Positions 49,550 through 58,844 of a stretch of 64,000 bases of DNA are shown piece by piece (the stretch's first letter is position 1; each line of letters starts with the position of its first letter). Origin of the DNA: Thaumasiovibrio occultus (GTDB lineage: Bacteria; Pseudomonadota; Gammaproteobacteria; Enterobacterales; Vibrionaceae); NCBI GenBank assembly GCA_019703815.1, contig AP023052.1, forward strand, positions 1,054,001 to 1,118,000. The letters run 5' to 3'. A program made the position numbers and the translations under genes. Below the pieces are notes generated by a model. It had not been told where the DNA came from. It worked only from the letters and a program-made list of their open reading frames with translations, and did no database searches.

Positions 49550-50365
49550 ATGAGCACCCCAGATGAGCGCGTAAAGCCGCGTTTGATTGAATGTATACGT
49601 AAAGAGTACATCACCCCTAATTTGATCCGCGTGACCTTCTCTTGTGATGATTTGCTCGGCTTTCCTGAAGATAAAAACGGCGCGGGGATCAAGCTGTTTT
49701 TCGCTAACCGCGAGTCAGGCACCCTAGAGTTGCCGTGGCGTGAAGGCGATAAAATTTGCTGGCCAGAGCACAAACCGGTGCCACGCGCTTACACCGTGCG
49801 TCAGTACCGCGCTGACACCAACGAGTTAGATATTGATTTTGTCGCCCATAACAAAACCAGCCCGGGCGCAGGCTGGGCGGTGAATTGCCAGCCGGGGGAT
49901 ACGATTGGTTTGGCCGGTCCGGGTGGCCCCGACCCGCTATTGCTGCCGGCCGACTGGCACATTATCGCCGGCGATCTGAGTGCGCTGCCTGCGATCAGCG
50001 CGATTTTAGAAGAGTTGCCGTCGACAGCGCGTGGTGTCGTCTTTATTGAAATCGATATTCCTGAAGATGAGCACTCACTGGTGCATCCTGCGGGCGTTGA
50101 AGTGCAATGGCTGGTGCGAGCACCGCAAAAAGACCCATTACCGATCCTCAGCGCGATTAACAAAGTGACACCGCCACAAGATGCGGTATCGATTTCCGCG
50201 TTTGTGGCAGGGGAAAATGAAACCGTCGTGGCCTGTCGTAAAAAGTTGATTGGCGAGTATCAATTAACCCGCAAGAATTTCTACGCGATCCCGTATTGGA
50301 AGCGCGGTAAGAATGAAGAAACGTATCACAACGAACGCCATGAAATCATGGATGAAGAATATTAG
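49550..50365 (+). CDS. Siderophore-interacting protein (FAD-dependent ferric reductase, ViuB-type)
   Basis: The 271-residue protein is a cytoplasmic NAD(P)H-flavin oxidoreductase that reduces Fe3+ in imported siderophores to release iron. The FAD-binding motif PRAYTVRQY is near 77, GAGWAVNCQPGD is the flavin domain end, and ISAFVAGENE with the C-terminal YWKRGKNEE tail is typical of the family. It heads a run of transporter genes in the same direction, which supports the role. Not assigned to a named siderophore. Confidence 0.92.
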   Translation: MSTPDERVKPRLIECIRKEYITPNLIRVTFSCDDLLGFPEDKNGAGIKLFFANRESGTLELPWREGDKICWPEHKPVPRAYTVRQYRADTNELDIDFVAHNKTSPGAGWAVNCQPGDTIGLAGPGGPDPLLLPADWHIIAGDLSALPAISAILEELPSTARGVVFIEIDIPEDEHSLVHPAGVEVQWLVRAPQKDPLPILSAINKVTPPQDAVSISAFVAGENETVVACRKKLIGEYQLTRKNFYAIPYWKRGKNEETYHNERHEIMDEEY

Positions 50366-50436
50366 CGTGTGATCTGCGCGATAACCCTTGCTAAACCCAA
50401 ATATCACGGATGATAGATTCGAAAGGAAGAAAGCCA

Positions 50437-51378
50437 ATGGAAATGCGAGCTTATTATCGCGCTGTGGCGGTGCTTTTTAGCTTGTTAGCGATGGCGCCCC
50501 TGCAGGCGAGTGAATGGCCACTGACCTTTACTAATGCGGATGGCTCCACCACGGTGATTGCGCGTCAACCGACGCGAGTGCTGTCTACATCCGTTACCGT
50601 GACGGGCACCTTGCTTGCGATTGACGCGCCAGTGGTGGCCAGTGCGACCGATCTACCGGGGCGATTTTTCGGCCAGTGGCGTGATGTTGCGGTTGAGCGT
50701 GGCGTGGAGAAACTGTGGCCAGCCGGCAGTGTTGATCTGGAATTAGCGTATGTGATGGAGCCCGATCTGATCGTGGTTTCCGTCACTGGGGCGGATTCCG
50801 CATTAGCACAATTTGCGGAATTAAGCGCCATTGCTCCTACCATTGTGGTCGATTACAGCGACAAATCCTGGCAGGCGTTGGCACAGCGGCTGGGGCAAGC
50901 GACCGGGCTTAGTGACAATGCGCGTCAAACGGTGGCGGATTTCGATCAGTACCTTCTCGACGCAAAAGCTAATTTAGCTCTCCCTGCTGGCGAGGCGAAT
51001 ATCATTAGCTATCATGGCCCGGGCATTATCAATGCCGTGGCCAAAAGAGAAGGTGCGCACGCCATCTTATTGCAGTCACTGGGATTTACCTTAGAAGCGC
51101 CCATGCCAGAGTGGCAAACCGGCCCGATTTCACATCGCGATTTCCTGCGCACGCACTACGAAAACCTCACCTTATTAACCGCAGAAACGACCTTTTTACT
51201 CGAATCGAGCGATGACACCATCGACGGGTTTGTTAATGATCCAGTATTGAAGAACTTGCCGCCAGCACAGCAACAACAAGTTTACGGCTTGGGAATGAAC
51301 TCGTTTCGCATCGATCTGTTTAGTGCGACTGAAATTGTTGAAGCGATGTTGGTCCGTTTCCCGCGTGATGCATCATGA
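50437..51378 (+). CDS. fepB: Ferric-siderophore ABC transporter substrate-binding protein (FepB-like)
   Basis: The 313-residue periplasmic protein has a signal peptide (about 1-25, ending PLQASEW) and the periplasmic iron-siderophore binding fold: PTRVLSTSVTVTGTLLAID near 50, MEPDLIVVSVTG near 110. It lacks a lipobox, as E. coli FepB does. It delivers a catecholate-type siderophore to the FepDG permease; enterobactin is a guess by family. The start is set by AAGGAAG 8 bases before ATG 50437. Confidence 0.85.
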   Translation: MEMRAYYRAVAVLFSLLAMAPLQASEWPLTFTNADGSTTVIARQPTRVLSTSVTVTGTLLAIDAPVVASATDLPGRFFGQWRDVAVERGVEKLWPAGSVDLELAYVMEPDLIVVSVTGADSALAQFAELSAIAPTIVVDYSDKSWQALAQRLGQATGLSDNARQTVADFDQYLLDAKANLALPAGEANIISYHGPGIINAVAKREGAHAILLQSLGFTLEAPMPEWQTGPISHRDFLRTHYENLTLLTAETTFLLESSDDTIDGFVNDPVLKNLPPAQQQQVYGLGMNSFRIDLFSATEIVEAMLVRFPRDAS

Positions 51379-51418
51379 CAAGATCAGCCATCGTAGTTAC
51401 GTCTGATCAGCAGCATCA

Positions 51419-52492
51419 ATGATGTTCGGTTTGTCTCGTCTGCGCGCAACGGCGTCAGCCCCATCCATTGAGGTTAAAGGGGATACATCCTTCTGCGCGC
51501 GTCGTCCCGCCATGCTTATCGCAATGATGGCGGTGCTACTCTGCATGTTGACCGCGATCAGTTTGTTTATCGGCTCGCGAGACATTTCCATCACAACCAC
51601 CTTAGATGCCTTACTGCAGTTTGACGACACCAATAGCCAGCATTTGCTCGTGCACTACCTGCGCGTGCCGCGTACGTTTATTGCGCTCTTCGTGGGTGCG
51701 GCGCTAGGTGCGTCGGGCGTTATTATGCAAGCTATCACGCGCAACCCTTTGGCAGAGCCGGGCATTCTCGGGGTGAACGCAGGGGCGATGGTGGCTATCG
51801 TCGCCGGAATTGCGTTGCTCGGCTGGACGCAAATGCACCACTACCTCTGGCTCGGCTTAGTCGGAGCCGGACTGGCGGGCTTTTTGGTTTACCTGTTAGC
51901 GGGGATCGGCCGCACTTTTCATCCGGTGAAAGTGGTGTTGGCCGGAGCCGCAATGACGGTGGTGCTGTTGTCGCTAACTCAAATCATCACCTTAAACAGT
52001 CATGTTGAGGTCTTTAACCAGTTTCGCCACTGGGCGGTTGGTTCACTGCAAGGGCGAGGTTATGACGTACTTTGGCCAACGGCAATCATTGTTAGCATTG
52101 GGCTTATCTTGGCGTTTTGTCTGGCATCGGCGCTCGATACTGTGGTGTTGGGAAATGACGTCGGAAAATCGCTCGGTGCCAACCCACTAAGGGTGTGGAT
52201 TGGTGCAAGTGGTGTGGTGATTTTATTGGCGGGCACCGCTACCGCAGCGGCGGGGCCGATCAGTTTCTTGGGGTTAACCGCCCCCCACTTAGCCCGCTTT
52301 GCGGTGGGTAACGAGCATCGCTGGCTACTGCCTTTTGCGATGTTATTGGCGTCGGTGTTGTTGCTCGCCAGCGATATCGCTGGCCGCGTGATCGGCCATC
52401 CCGGTGAGATCAGTGTTGGGATCATGGTCGCGCTGCTTGGTGGCCCTTTCTTTGTGGTGTTGGTGAGACGATGGAAACTGTCAGAGCTGTAA
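51419..52492 (+). CDS. fepD: Ferric-siderophore ABC transporter permease (FepD-like)
   Basis: The 357-residue FecCD-family protein has about nine membrane helices and motifs LRVPRTFIALFVGAALGASG near 85, ITRNPLAEPGILGVNAGA near 109 and the ATPase-contacting loop GPISFLGLTAPHLAR near 285. It pairs with the next gene, which starts before this one ends (22-base overlap). The N-terminus is about 30 residues longer than usual and hydrophilic. Confidence 0.9.
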   Translation: MMFGLSRLRATASAPSIEVKGDTSFCARRPAMLIAMMAVLLCMLTAISLFIGSRDISITTTLDALLQFDDTNSQHLLVHYLRVPRTFIALFVGAALGASGVIMQAITRNPLAEPGILGVNAGAMVAIVAGIALLGWTQMHHYLWLGLVGAGLAGFLVYLLAGIGRTFHPVKVVLAGAAMTVVLLSLTQIITLNSHVEVFNQFRHWAVGSLQGRGYDVLWPTAIIVSIGLILAFCLASALDTVVLGNDVGKSLGANPLRVWIGASGVVILLAGTATAAAGPISFLGLTAPHLARFAVGNEHRWLLPFAMLLASVLLLASDIAGRVIGHPGEISVGIMVALLGGPFFVVLVRRWKLSEL

Positions 52493-53640
52493 CGCAACCG
52501 AATAAGCAGGAACCTTCCCGCGAGCAAATCGCACAGAGCCCATCTGTCCGTGACATCGATGCGAATTCATTACCGCAATCAAACCTGTATTCGCGCCACC
52601 TTTTACTGCGACGGGGACGTTTTTCTGTGTTGCTATCCCCGCGTGAGCTGGTGGTGGCTATTGTGTTAGCTCTCGGCTGTATGCTGATGGCGGGTTTTGC
52701 TGCGACGGTGGGCAAACTGCCGATTTCGCTGGCAGAAATCTACGACGCAATATCTGGCGTTTTGTCGGGGGCGAGTGAGCCAAATTTCAAAACCAATGTG
52801 CTATTTAACATCCGTTTTCCTCGCATTTTAACCGCGTTATTTGCGGGCGCGGCACTGGGTGTGTCGGGCGCGATTTTCCAATCCATCTCGCGCAATGTGT
52901 TGGGCTCGCCGGACATTATCGGCTTCACCTCTGGGGCGGCCACTGGCGCTCTGATGCAAATTATCTTGTTCGGTGGCGGCGCCGTTGAAATTTCCCTTTC
53001 GGCTATTGCGGGCGGCTTAGTCACGGCACTGATTGTCTATTGCTTGGCGCTAAAAAACGGCACGGTAGGGCGCTATCGTCTGATCTTAACGGGGATCGGG
53101 ATCAGCGCCGTACTGTCTGCGCTGAATGGCTTATTGCTGGTGAAGGGCAATTTGGATAATGCGATCAGCGCACAATTGTGGTTGGCGGGCTCACTGCATT
53201 CACGTAACTGGCACCACGCTGTGCCGGTGATTGTCAGTGTGTTGGTGCTGCTACCGTTAGCCAAAGGACTAGCGCGTAGCTTGATGATGGCGGAAATGGG
53301 AGATGACTTGGCAACGCAACTCGGTGTTCGTGTGGATGCTGCGCGCTGGAAAATGACGCTGATCGCCGTGGTATTGGCGGCAACCGCGACCAGTGCTGCT
53401 GGCCCTATCGCGTTTATTGCGTTAGCTGCGCCTCAGTTGGCGCGTAAACTCCGCCGCTCGGCAAACTTGCCCTTGATAAGCAGTGCCTTAATGGGCGGCG
53501 CGTTGTTGCTGAGTGCCGATCTGTGTACCCAACTTATTCCGTTACAGCTCACCCTGCCGATCGGCCGGGTCACCGGACTCATCGGCGGCGTGTATTTGTT
53601 GTGGCTGTTGCTGCAATCGAGCACCCACGGCGATAGCTAA
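52471..53640 (+). CDS. fepG: Ferric-siderophore ABC transporter permease (FepG-like)
   Basis: The 389-residue FecCD-family permease shows IRFPRILTALFAGAALGVSG near 118, QSISRNVLGSPDIIGFTSGA near 139 and the ATPase loop GPIAFIALAAPQLARKLR near 312. A hydrophilic N-terminal extension of about 45 residues precedes the first helix; a start further inside cannot be excluded. It overlaps fepD, so the two permease subunits are coupled in translation. Confidence 0.9.
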   Translation: METVRAVTQPNKQEPSREQIAQSPSVRDIDANSLPQSNLYSRHLLLRRGRFSVLLSPRELVVAIVLALGCMLMAGFAATVGKLPISLAEIYDAISGVLSGASEPNFKTNVLFNIRFPRILTALFAGAALGVSGAIFQSISRNVLGSPDIIGFTSGAATGALMQIILFGGGAVEISLSAIAGGLVTALIVYCLALKNGTVGRYRLILTGIGISAVLSALNGLLLVKGNLDNAISAQLWLAGSLHSRNWHHAVPVIVSVLVLLPLAKGLARSLMMAEMGDDLATQLGVRVDAARWKMTLIAVVLAATATSAAGPIAFIALAAPQLARKLRRSANLPLISSALMGGALLLSADLCTQLIPLQLTLPIGRVTGLIGGVYLLWLLLQSSTHGDS

Positions 53641-53661
53641 AAATGCCCGGAATCAAACAAC

Positions 53662-54621
53662 ATGAACCAAAAACCAAGAACTCAACCCAAGGACGAACAC
53701 AGTGAGAGCGGGGCTGTCATGGACACACCGGTGAAAACATCATCAGCAATAACCACGGACATGGCCGACAGCGCACTTAATCCGGCGCAGGCTAAAACCG
53801 CGCAGCCTAGCTCTATGCAGCACAGCTCTATGCCGCATAGCGCGATGCAGCTGAGCGCCTCGCAACTGAGTCTGGGCTATGAAGGTAAAGTGGTTTGTCA
53901 GGGGCTGGATATTACTGTTCCGCAAGGGCAGTTTTCTGTGATTGTCGGGCCAAATGGTTGCGGGAAATCGACCCTACTGAAAAGCCTTTGCCGTTTGTTA
54001 AAGCCCACTCAAGGCAACGTGCAGCTTAACGGTAAAGACATTCATCAGTTGCCGACCAAAACTGTCGCGAAACAGATGGGGTTGTTGCCGCAATCGGCGA
54101 GTGCACCAGAAGGGATAAAGGTGAAAGATCTGGTCGCGCGAGGTCGCTTTCCCCATCAAGGTATGTTTCGCCAGTGGAGCGAAGAAGACGAGGCAGCGGT
54201 CAACGTCGCGATGCAAGAAACCGGCGTTGACGCATTGGCGGAGCGCGCAGTGGATCAGCTTTCTGGCGGGCAACGTCAACGCGTGTGGATCGCGATGGTA
54301 TTGGCGCAGCAAACCCCCATTTTACTGCTTGATGAACCGACCACGTATCTCGATATTGCCCACCAAATTGAGCTGTTAGATCTTTTCCGACGTCTGAACC
54401 GCACCCAAGGCTTTACGCTGGTTGCGGTATTGCACGATCTTAATCAGGCGTGTCGCTATGCTGATCATTTGATTGTGTTTAAAGAGGGCAAGATCGTCGC
54501 AGAAGGCGCGCCGAAACAATTAGTGACTGCGGAGCTGGTGGAGCAGGTGTTTGGTTTGCCATGTACGATTATTGAGGATCCGGTATCACACACGCCGCTG
54601 ATTGTGCCGTTATCGCGCTGA
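53662..54621 (+). CDS. fepC: Ferric-siderophore ABC transporter ATPase (FepC-like)
   Basis: The ATPase domain (from about residue 63) has Walker A VGPNGCGKSTLLKS, the Q-loop in MGLLPQSA, signature LSGGQRQRVWIAM and Walker B ILLLDEPTTYLD, then HDLNQACRYADH. It powers siderophore import. The 319-residue frame has about 62 extra N-terminal residues rich in Ser, Met, His and Gln compared with E. coli FepC. Internal starts at 53719 (with GAGCGGGG upstream) or 53845 would shorten it, so the true start is uncertain. Last gene of the operon. Confidence 0.9.
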   Translation: MNQKPRTQPKDEHSESGAVMDTPVKTSSAITTDMADSALNPAQAKTAQPSSMQHSSMPHSAMQLSASQLSLGYEGKVVCQGLDITVPQGQFSVIVGPNGCGKSTLLKSLCRLLKPTQGNVQLNGKDIHQLPTKTVAKQMGLLPQSASAPEGIKVKDLVARGRFPHQGMFRQWSEEDEAAVNVAMQETGVDALAERAVDQLSGGQRQRVWIAMVLAQQTPILLLDEPTTYLDIAHQIELLDLFRRLNRTQGFTLVAVLHDLNQACRYADHLIVFKEGKIVAEGAPKQLVTAELVEQVFGLPCTIIEDPVSHTPLIVPLSR

Positions 54622-54693
54622 ATGTCGCGTTCATTGCGATAACCACTCTTTGCGATAATGATTCATTGCAATAAAAGGTAAGGTAAACAAGCG

Positions 54694-55494
54694 CTAAGGT
54701 TCGCTGCGCGGGTAGGGATCAACCACAGTAACGGTTTGCCCACTTTGCGCGATCAAGAATTGGATGATCTCCTGCTCTTCAGCGGTGCTCAAATGGTTAA
54801 CGGCTTGGCGAAAGTTATACCGTGTGCCATCGTCAAATTGCAGTTCGAAATGAGGGCGGCGGATCTTCGCACCTAACGCGGATTTGAACGATTTGATATG
54901 CTCAATCGATCTTATTTGATCAAAGCGATAGTGCTCTTCCCCTAAGCGCCAAAATCGGTTGACCACAAATCCGTCTTGAGTGACCTTGGCGTACCAATCA
55001 ATAGATAGGGCGGTAAAACCTAAACACAGTGGAATGACAACAGTGGCGATATAACGAAAGCGACGCCATGAATTAACGCCGTATTTTTGATTGCCGTACT
55101 CGGTATATTCAGCAAAGCATTTTCGACCTAAAAGACAGCGCAGTAAAAAATGGGTGGGAATGACGGTCAGCAGCATCGACAAGAAAAACGCAGGCACTCC
55201 CCACGATACATCGGGCTGATCAATGATGAATTTGGCAACGCCAAAATGAACGACCTGTCTGTCTGACAACAGAGCAAACACCCCCCATAGCACCGCGGTA
55301 AACAGCACAGCGAACCCTGCCAAGGCGAGGCCGGCCCATTTCTCCCACACGGTATATTTTTGTTCAAGGCACGAGAAAGGAACGGGAGTGCAGGTACCCA
55401 TGCGTCGCGTATCTATCCACCACAATAGTGAGAGGATCAGTACAACGAAAACGGCGGCTGCCATGAAACTGATACAGCTTGGCGTGATATCCAT
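54694..55494 (-). CDS. Hypothetical membrane protein
   Basis: The 266-residue protein has four hydrophobic segments (about 8-28, 50-75, 100-125 and 145-165), then a soluble C-terminal domain of about 100 residues that resembles a PH-like or DUF-type cytoplasmic domain. I placed the start at ATG 55494, with AAGG 5 bases upstream; the frame is open for 11 more codons. No family recognised. It is convergent with the fep operon and transcribed away from the hypothetical gene at 55851. Confidence 0.7.
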   Translation of the reverse strand: MDITPSCISFMAAAVFVVLILSLLWWIDTRRMGTCTPVPFSCLEQKYTVWEKWAGLALAGFAVLFTAVLWGVFALLSDRQVVHFGVAKFIIDQPDVSWGVPAFFLSMLLTVIPTHFLLRCLLGRKCFAEYTEYGNQKYGVNSWRRFRYIATVVIPLCLGFTALSIDWYAKVTQDGFVVNRFWRLGEEHYRFDQIRSIEHIKSFKSALGAKIRRPHFELQFDDGTRYNFRQAVNHLSTAEEQEIIQFLIAQSGQTVTVVDPYPRSEP

Positions 55495-55527
55495 AAATGC
55501 CTTCATCAGGGCGACGTTTAGGCGCAT

Positions 55528-55850
55528 TTCCTTGCGCCCACCTTATTTCACTCGCGACGGCTTATCACGGCTGGTAGCGTGATATTTGCACTGTTTTCGG
55601 CGCTTATTTCGGCGCTTATTGAGTGATTTACGCGAACAATATCGCATAGTTATTAACAAAACTAAAATTATAAAGTCTAAATATGATGGCTATCTTGTAA
55701 CGAAATTTAAGAAATTTCTTGCGCAAGATCGCTGTTGGTTGGGGTGAAAGCGCGCCAAATTTTACCGAACGCGCAGGTTTTGCTAGGGTATTACGTGAGT
55801 TAACAACAACGTTTTACGGATAAAAGCGTTGCGAGAAAAAGGATGTAACT
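55528..55850. other. Intergenic region between two divergent hypothetical genes
   Basis: About 320 bases without a gene. It contains two perfect tandem copies of TTTCGGCGCTTA at 55596-55619. AT-rich between 55620 and 55735, where promoters for both sides are expected. Confidence 0.5.
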
Positions 55851-56411
55851 ATGAGCCTAAATTACCAAACCCTTGATTGGACTCCGATTAATCCAAGCGG
55901 TGGCAGTAACTATGCTTCACATCGATTGATCGGTGATGCCCGGGTGAGCGCATTTCCCTGTTTTACCCAAGTGGCGCTGTTTTCGGTGGTGGGCGCCGCC
56001 GGGTTGGCGCTACTCAGTATCGGTATGAACAGCCCGTTAGAGACCGCTGTTGCGTTTATCTTTGCCGGCTTGTTTTTTGCTGGCCTTAGCTTAGTGGGTT
56101 TTTTGCACGCCTCTTCGACTTTTGTTATTCACACCAAACCTAAGTACATCACCTTCGCCGCTGACAAGCTATTCACTAATCAAGACGATATGTTGGCGTT
56201 TGATGATGTCGGCGCGGTGCAACTGCTGAAGAAAAAAGTCGCCCATGAAACTGGCGAATATTGGTGCTTTGAAGTGAACGTTGTGCTTGATAACGGCGAG
56301 CGACGATTGCTACTTGATCACGGTGACGAAGCGCAGATTTGCGCCGATGCAGAAAAAATTGCCGACGTGTTAGATACTCGCCTGTTAGATAACCTTTCCC
56401 AGCGTCGCTAA
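55851..56411 (+). CDS. Hypothetical membrane protein with two transmembrane segments
   Basis: The 186-residue protein has a short N-terminal domain, two adjacent hydrophobic segments (about 43-62 and 68-88) forming a hairpin, and a C-terminal soluble domain (about 95-186) with the strand pattern of bacterial PH-like domains (YITFAADKLFTNQDDMLAFDDVGAVQLL). AAGGA lies 8 bases before the ATG. Function unknown. Confidence 0.7.
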   Translation: MSLNYQTLDWTPINPSGGSNYASHRLIGDARVSAFPCFTQVALFSVVGAAGLALLSIGMNSPLETAVAFIFAGLFFAGLSLVGFLHASSTFVIHTKPKYITFAADKLFTNQDDMLAFDDVGAVQLLKKKVAHETGEYWCFEVNVVLDNGERRLLLDHGDEAQICADAEKIADVLDTRLLDNLSQRR

Positions 56412-56672
56412 CGGACTTGATAGGAGAGGTTATATTACTGCTTTTGTTGCGCTTCATTCGGTGGCGGTGAGTAAGGCGGTTACTGCTTGGGTCAGTGGTG
56501 AACTTAAGGTAGAATCGCCGCTCATTTTTGTTGCCGCTTATTCTTTCGTCGCTTTTTCATCGCCATTTTGTCGCTGACCCTAGCTTTGCTCATGTGGTTT
56601 TCGACCCGTTTTACAATGGCAAAAGCGCACTGATCCCTGCGGCCCATCTTACTCAATGCATAGAGACACCTG

Positions 56673-58085
56673 ATGTCATTTACTAAACTCGGCTTGTGCC
56701 AACCAATTACCGATGCGGTTTCTTCCCTGGGTTATACCTCGCCAACGCGGATTCAGCAGCAGGCGATCCCAGTGGCTCTTGACGGTAAAAACCTGATCGC
56801 GGCGGCGCAAACGGGCACGGGTAAAACGGCATCGTTTGTTCTGCCGATCCTTGAAGCGCTTCGTCATGGCGAAACCAAAAAGAAAAAGCGTGCGCGTGCG
56901 CTTATTTTGGTGCCAACCCGAGAGCTGGCAATCCAAGTTGATAGCAGTATTCGTCAATACGCACAGAACCTTGCCTTAAAATCGATGGTGATGTACGGCG
57001 GCGTGAGCTACGAAGAGCAGAAAAAGGCGCTGATTGAAGGGGCTGACATTATTGTTGCTACGCCGGGGCGCTTACTCGATCTTTACGGCCAGCGCGCGGT
57101 GTACTTTGAAGAGATGGAATACTTGGTGCTCGATGAAGCCGACCGCATGTTGGATCTGGGCTTTATCGAAGACATCAATAAAATATTGTCACGTTTGCCG
57201 GAGAATATTCAAACCTTGCTGTTCTCGGCGACGCTGTCGAATCCAGTGCGCGAGCTGGCCCGCACCGCCGTTCCCGATCCTGTTGAGATCAGTATTACCA
57301 AACACAGCGCCTCGAAAAAAGAGATCGCGCAGTGGTTGGTGACGGTCGATAAAGATCAGAAATCGGCGCTACTAAGTCATATTCTGAGCGAAGAGCGATG
57401 GTCGCAAGCGCTGATCTTTATCGAGACCAAACACGGTGCGGCCAAGTTGGTTAGCCAGCTTGAAAAGCGCGGTATTCATGCGGATGCGATCCACGGTGGC
57501 CGCAGCCAAGCAGCGCGTGAAGCGGTGTTAAACCAGTTTAAAGCCGGTGAGCTGAAATATCTTATCGCTACCGGTGTTGCGGCGCGTGGTATCGACATCG
57601 AAGGCTTGCCGTGTGTGATCAACTACGATTTGCCATTCCCAGCGGATGAATATGTACACCGGATTGGTCGTACCGGTCGTGCGGGCGCACAAGGTGAAGC
57701 GGTTTCTTTGGTGTCAAAAGACAACTTCAAAAACCTGTGCATGATCGAAAGTCGCTTAGGTCACCTGCTTGAACGCCGGGTGATCGAAGGGTTTGAACCG
57801 AAAAAACCTGTGCCAATTTCGATTTTGAACTACAAGCCTAAGGCGCGTCGCGAGCAAAATGACGGTCAAGATAACGGGGAAGCATCGAACTCAGCGCCTC
57901 GTAGAGAGCGCGCATCTGATCGTGGGCCGAAACGTGATGGTGATAAACCGCGTCGTAACGCGCCATTCAGCGATGCGCCGAAGGACAGCGAAAAACGTCG
58001 CTCACCGCGTAAACCTCGTACTCAAGATAGTCGTTCAAGCTCTCGCCCTAAGAACGCTGGACGTAAGCCACGTAGCGCTGAATAA
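56673..58085 (+). CDS. rhlE: DEAD-box ATP-dependent RNA helicase RhlE
   Basis: RhlE unwinds RNA and takes part in ribosome assembly. The 470-residue protein shows the Q motif FTKLGLCQPI, motif I AAQTGTGKT near 47, motif II LDEADRMLDLGF near 157, SAT near 186, and motif VI HRIGRTGRAG near 332. The C-terminal 85 residues are basic and Arg/Ser/Lys-rich, a typical RNA-binding tail. A terminator follows 32 bases after the stop. Confidence 0.95.
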   Translation: MSFTKLGLCQPITDAVSSLGYTSPTRIQQQAIPVALDGKNLIAAAQTGTGKTASFVLPILEALRHGETKKKKRARALILVPTRELAIQVDSSIRQYAQNLALKSMVMYGGVSYEEQKKALIEGADIIVATPGRLLDLYGQRAVYFEEMEYLVLDEADRMLDLGFIEDINKILSRLPENIQTLLFSATLSNPVRELARTAVPDPVEISITKHSASKKEIAQWLVTVDKDQKSALLSHILSEERWSQALIFIETKHGAAKLVSQLEKRGIHADAIHGGRSQAAREAVLNQFKAGELKYLIATGVAARGIDIEGLPCVINYDLPFPADEYVHRIGRTGRAGAQGEAVSLVSKDNFKNLCMIESRLGHLLERRVIEGFEPKKPVPISILNYKPKARREQNDGQDNGEASNSAPRRERASDRGPKRDGDKPRRNAPFSDAPKDSEKRRSPRKPRTQDSRSSSRPKNAGRKPRSAE

Positions 58086-58116
58086 GTCGACTCGCGTGCT
58101 GGCAGTGTCTTGAAAT

Positions 58117-58153
58117 AAAAACCCCAAGCTTTCGATGAAAGCTTGGGGTTTTT
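58117..58153. terminator. Strong terminator after rhlE
   Basis: A perfect 17-bp stem (CCCCAAGCTTTC/GAAAGCTTGGGG plus flanking A and T) with a GAT loop. The A- and T-runs make it usable in both directions, also for the convergent membrane gene. Confidence 0.92.
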
Positions 58154-58215
58154 CGTTATGGATGGGGTTGTCGTCTGCAGCGTAGTTCATGGCATCGCTA
58201 GTCTTTAAAATGCGT

Positions 58216-58824
58216 TTAATGGCCGTATGTTTTTATCTTCTGGACGTTGGCATCAATACGCTCTTGGTACAAGGCTGTCTCTGATATATAGCTTAGGCCT
58301 GCATTTCGTAGGTCGGCTTTTGCCTGCTCTCGGGCGAGTCGGAGTATTTCTTGTTGCTCATAAAACGCTTTTTTCTCCTTCTTAATCCGAGCTTCCCTTT
58401 CTAGGTAGGGTTCGCGATTACTAAATAAACTCGCGATGCCGCCAATGACGAGTACGGCAAAGAACAGCAGAATACCCACAAACTGCAGTTTCACGATGAT
58501 GTCGGCATACAAGGCTTCTTGCCCGAGGAAAGGCAACAATTTAATGGCAACGATCCCGCCCCAAATGACACCGAGCACAATGGATTTGTGGAAAAATATG
58601 CGATAGCCAAGGTAAGCATGCCAAGTAAAAATAATCACATGCCAAACATCATTGGCCGTCATGCTACGCCAGATGCCTAAGTCATCGATGTATCCCAGTA
58701 TGTCTCCGCCATAGTGTGAAAAAATGGGCGGGTAAGGGTTATTGGTAAAAGGGGCAATGACAATTGGACTCCATGCATAAGCGAGCGTGCAAAGCCAATA
58801 GATAACAACGAGAAATTTGCGCAT
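58216..58824 (-). CDS. Hypothetical membrane protein
   Basis: The 202-residue protein has three or four hydrophobic segments (about 1-22, 70-95 and 100-140) and a long charged, helical C-terminal tail (about 140-202, rich in Lys, Glu, Arg) likely to form a coiled coil in the cytoplasm. Start ATG 58824 has AGGAAG 5 bases upstream. It lies 20 bases after the next membrane gene, so the two form an operon. No family recognised. Confidence 0.7.
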   Translation of the reverse strand: MRKFLVVIYWLCTLAYAWSPIVIAPFTNNPYPPIFSHYGGDILGYIDDLGIWRSMTANDVWHVIIFTWHAYLGYRIFFHKSIVLGVIWGGIVAIKLLPFLGQEALYADIIVKLQFVGILLFFAVLVIGGIASLFSNREPYLEREARIKKEKKAFYEQQEILRLAREQAKADLRNAGLSYISETALYQERIDANVQKIKTYGH

Positions 58825-58844
58825 ATGACTTCCTACTTTTAGAT

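Noticed and set aside
54640-54680. GATAATGATT sequence resembling a Fur box
   Set aside because: Only about 9 of 14 positions match and it lies between two convergent gene ends, where a promoter operator makes no sense.
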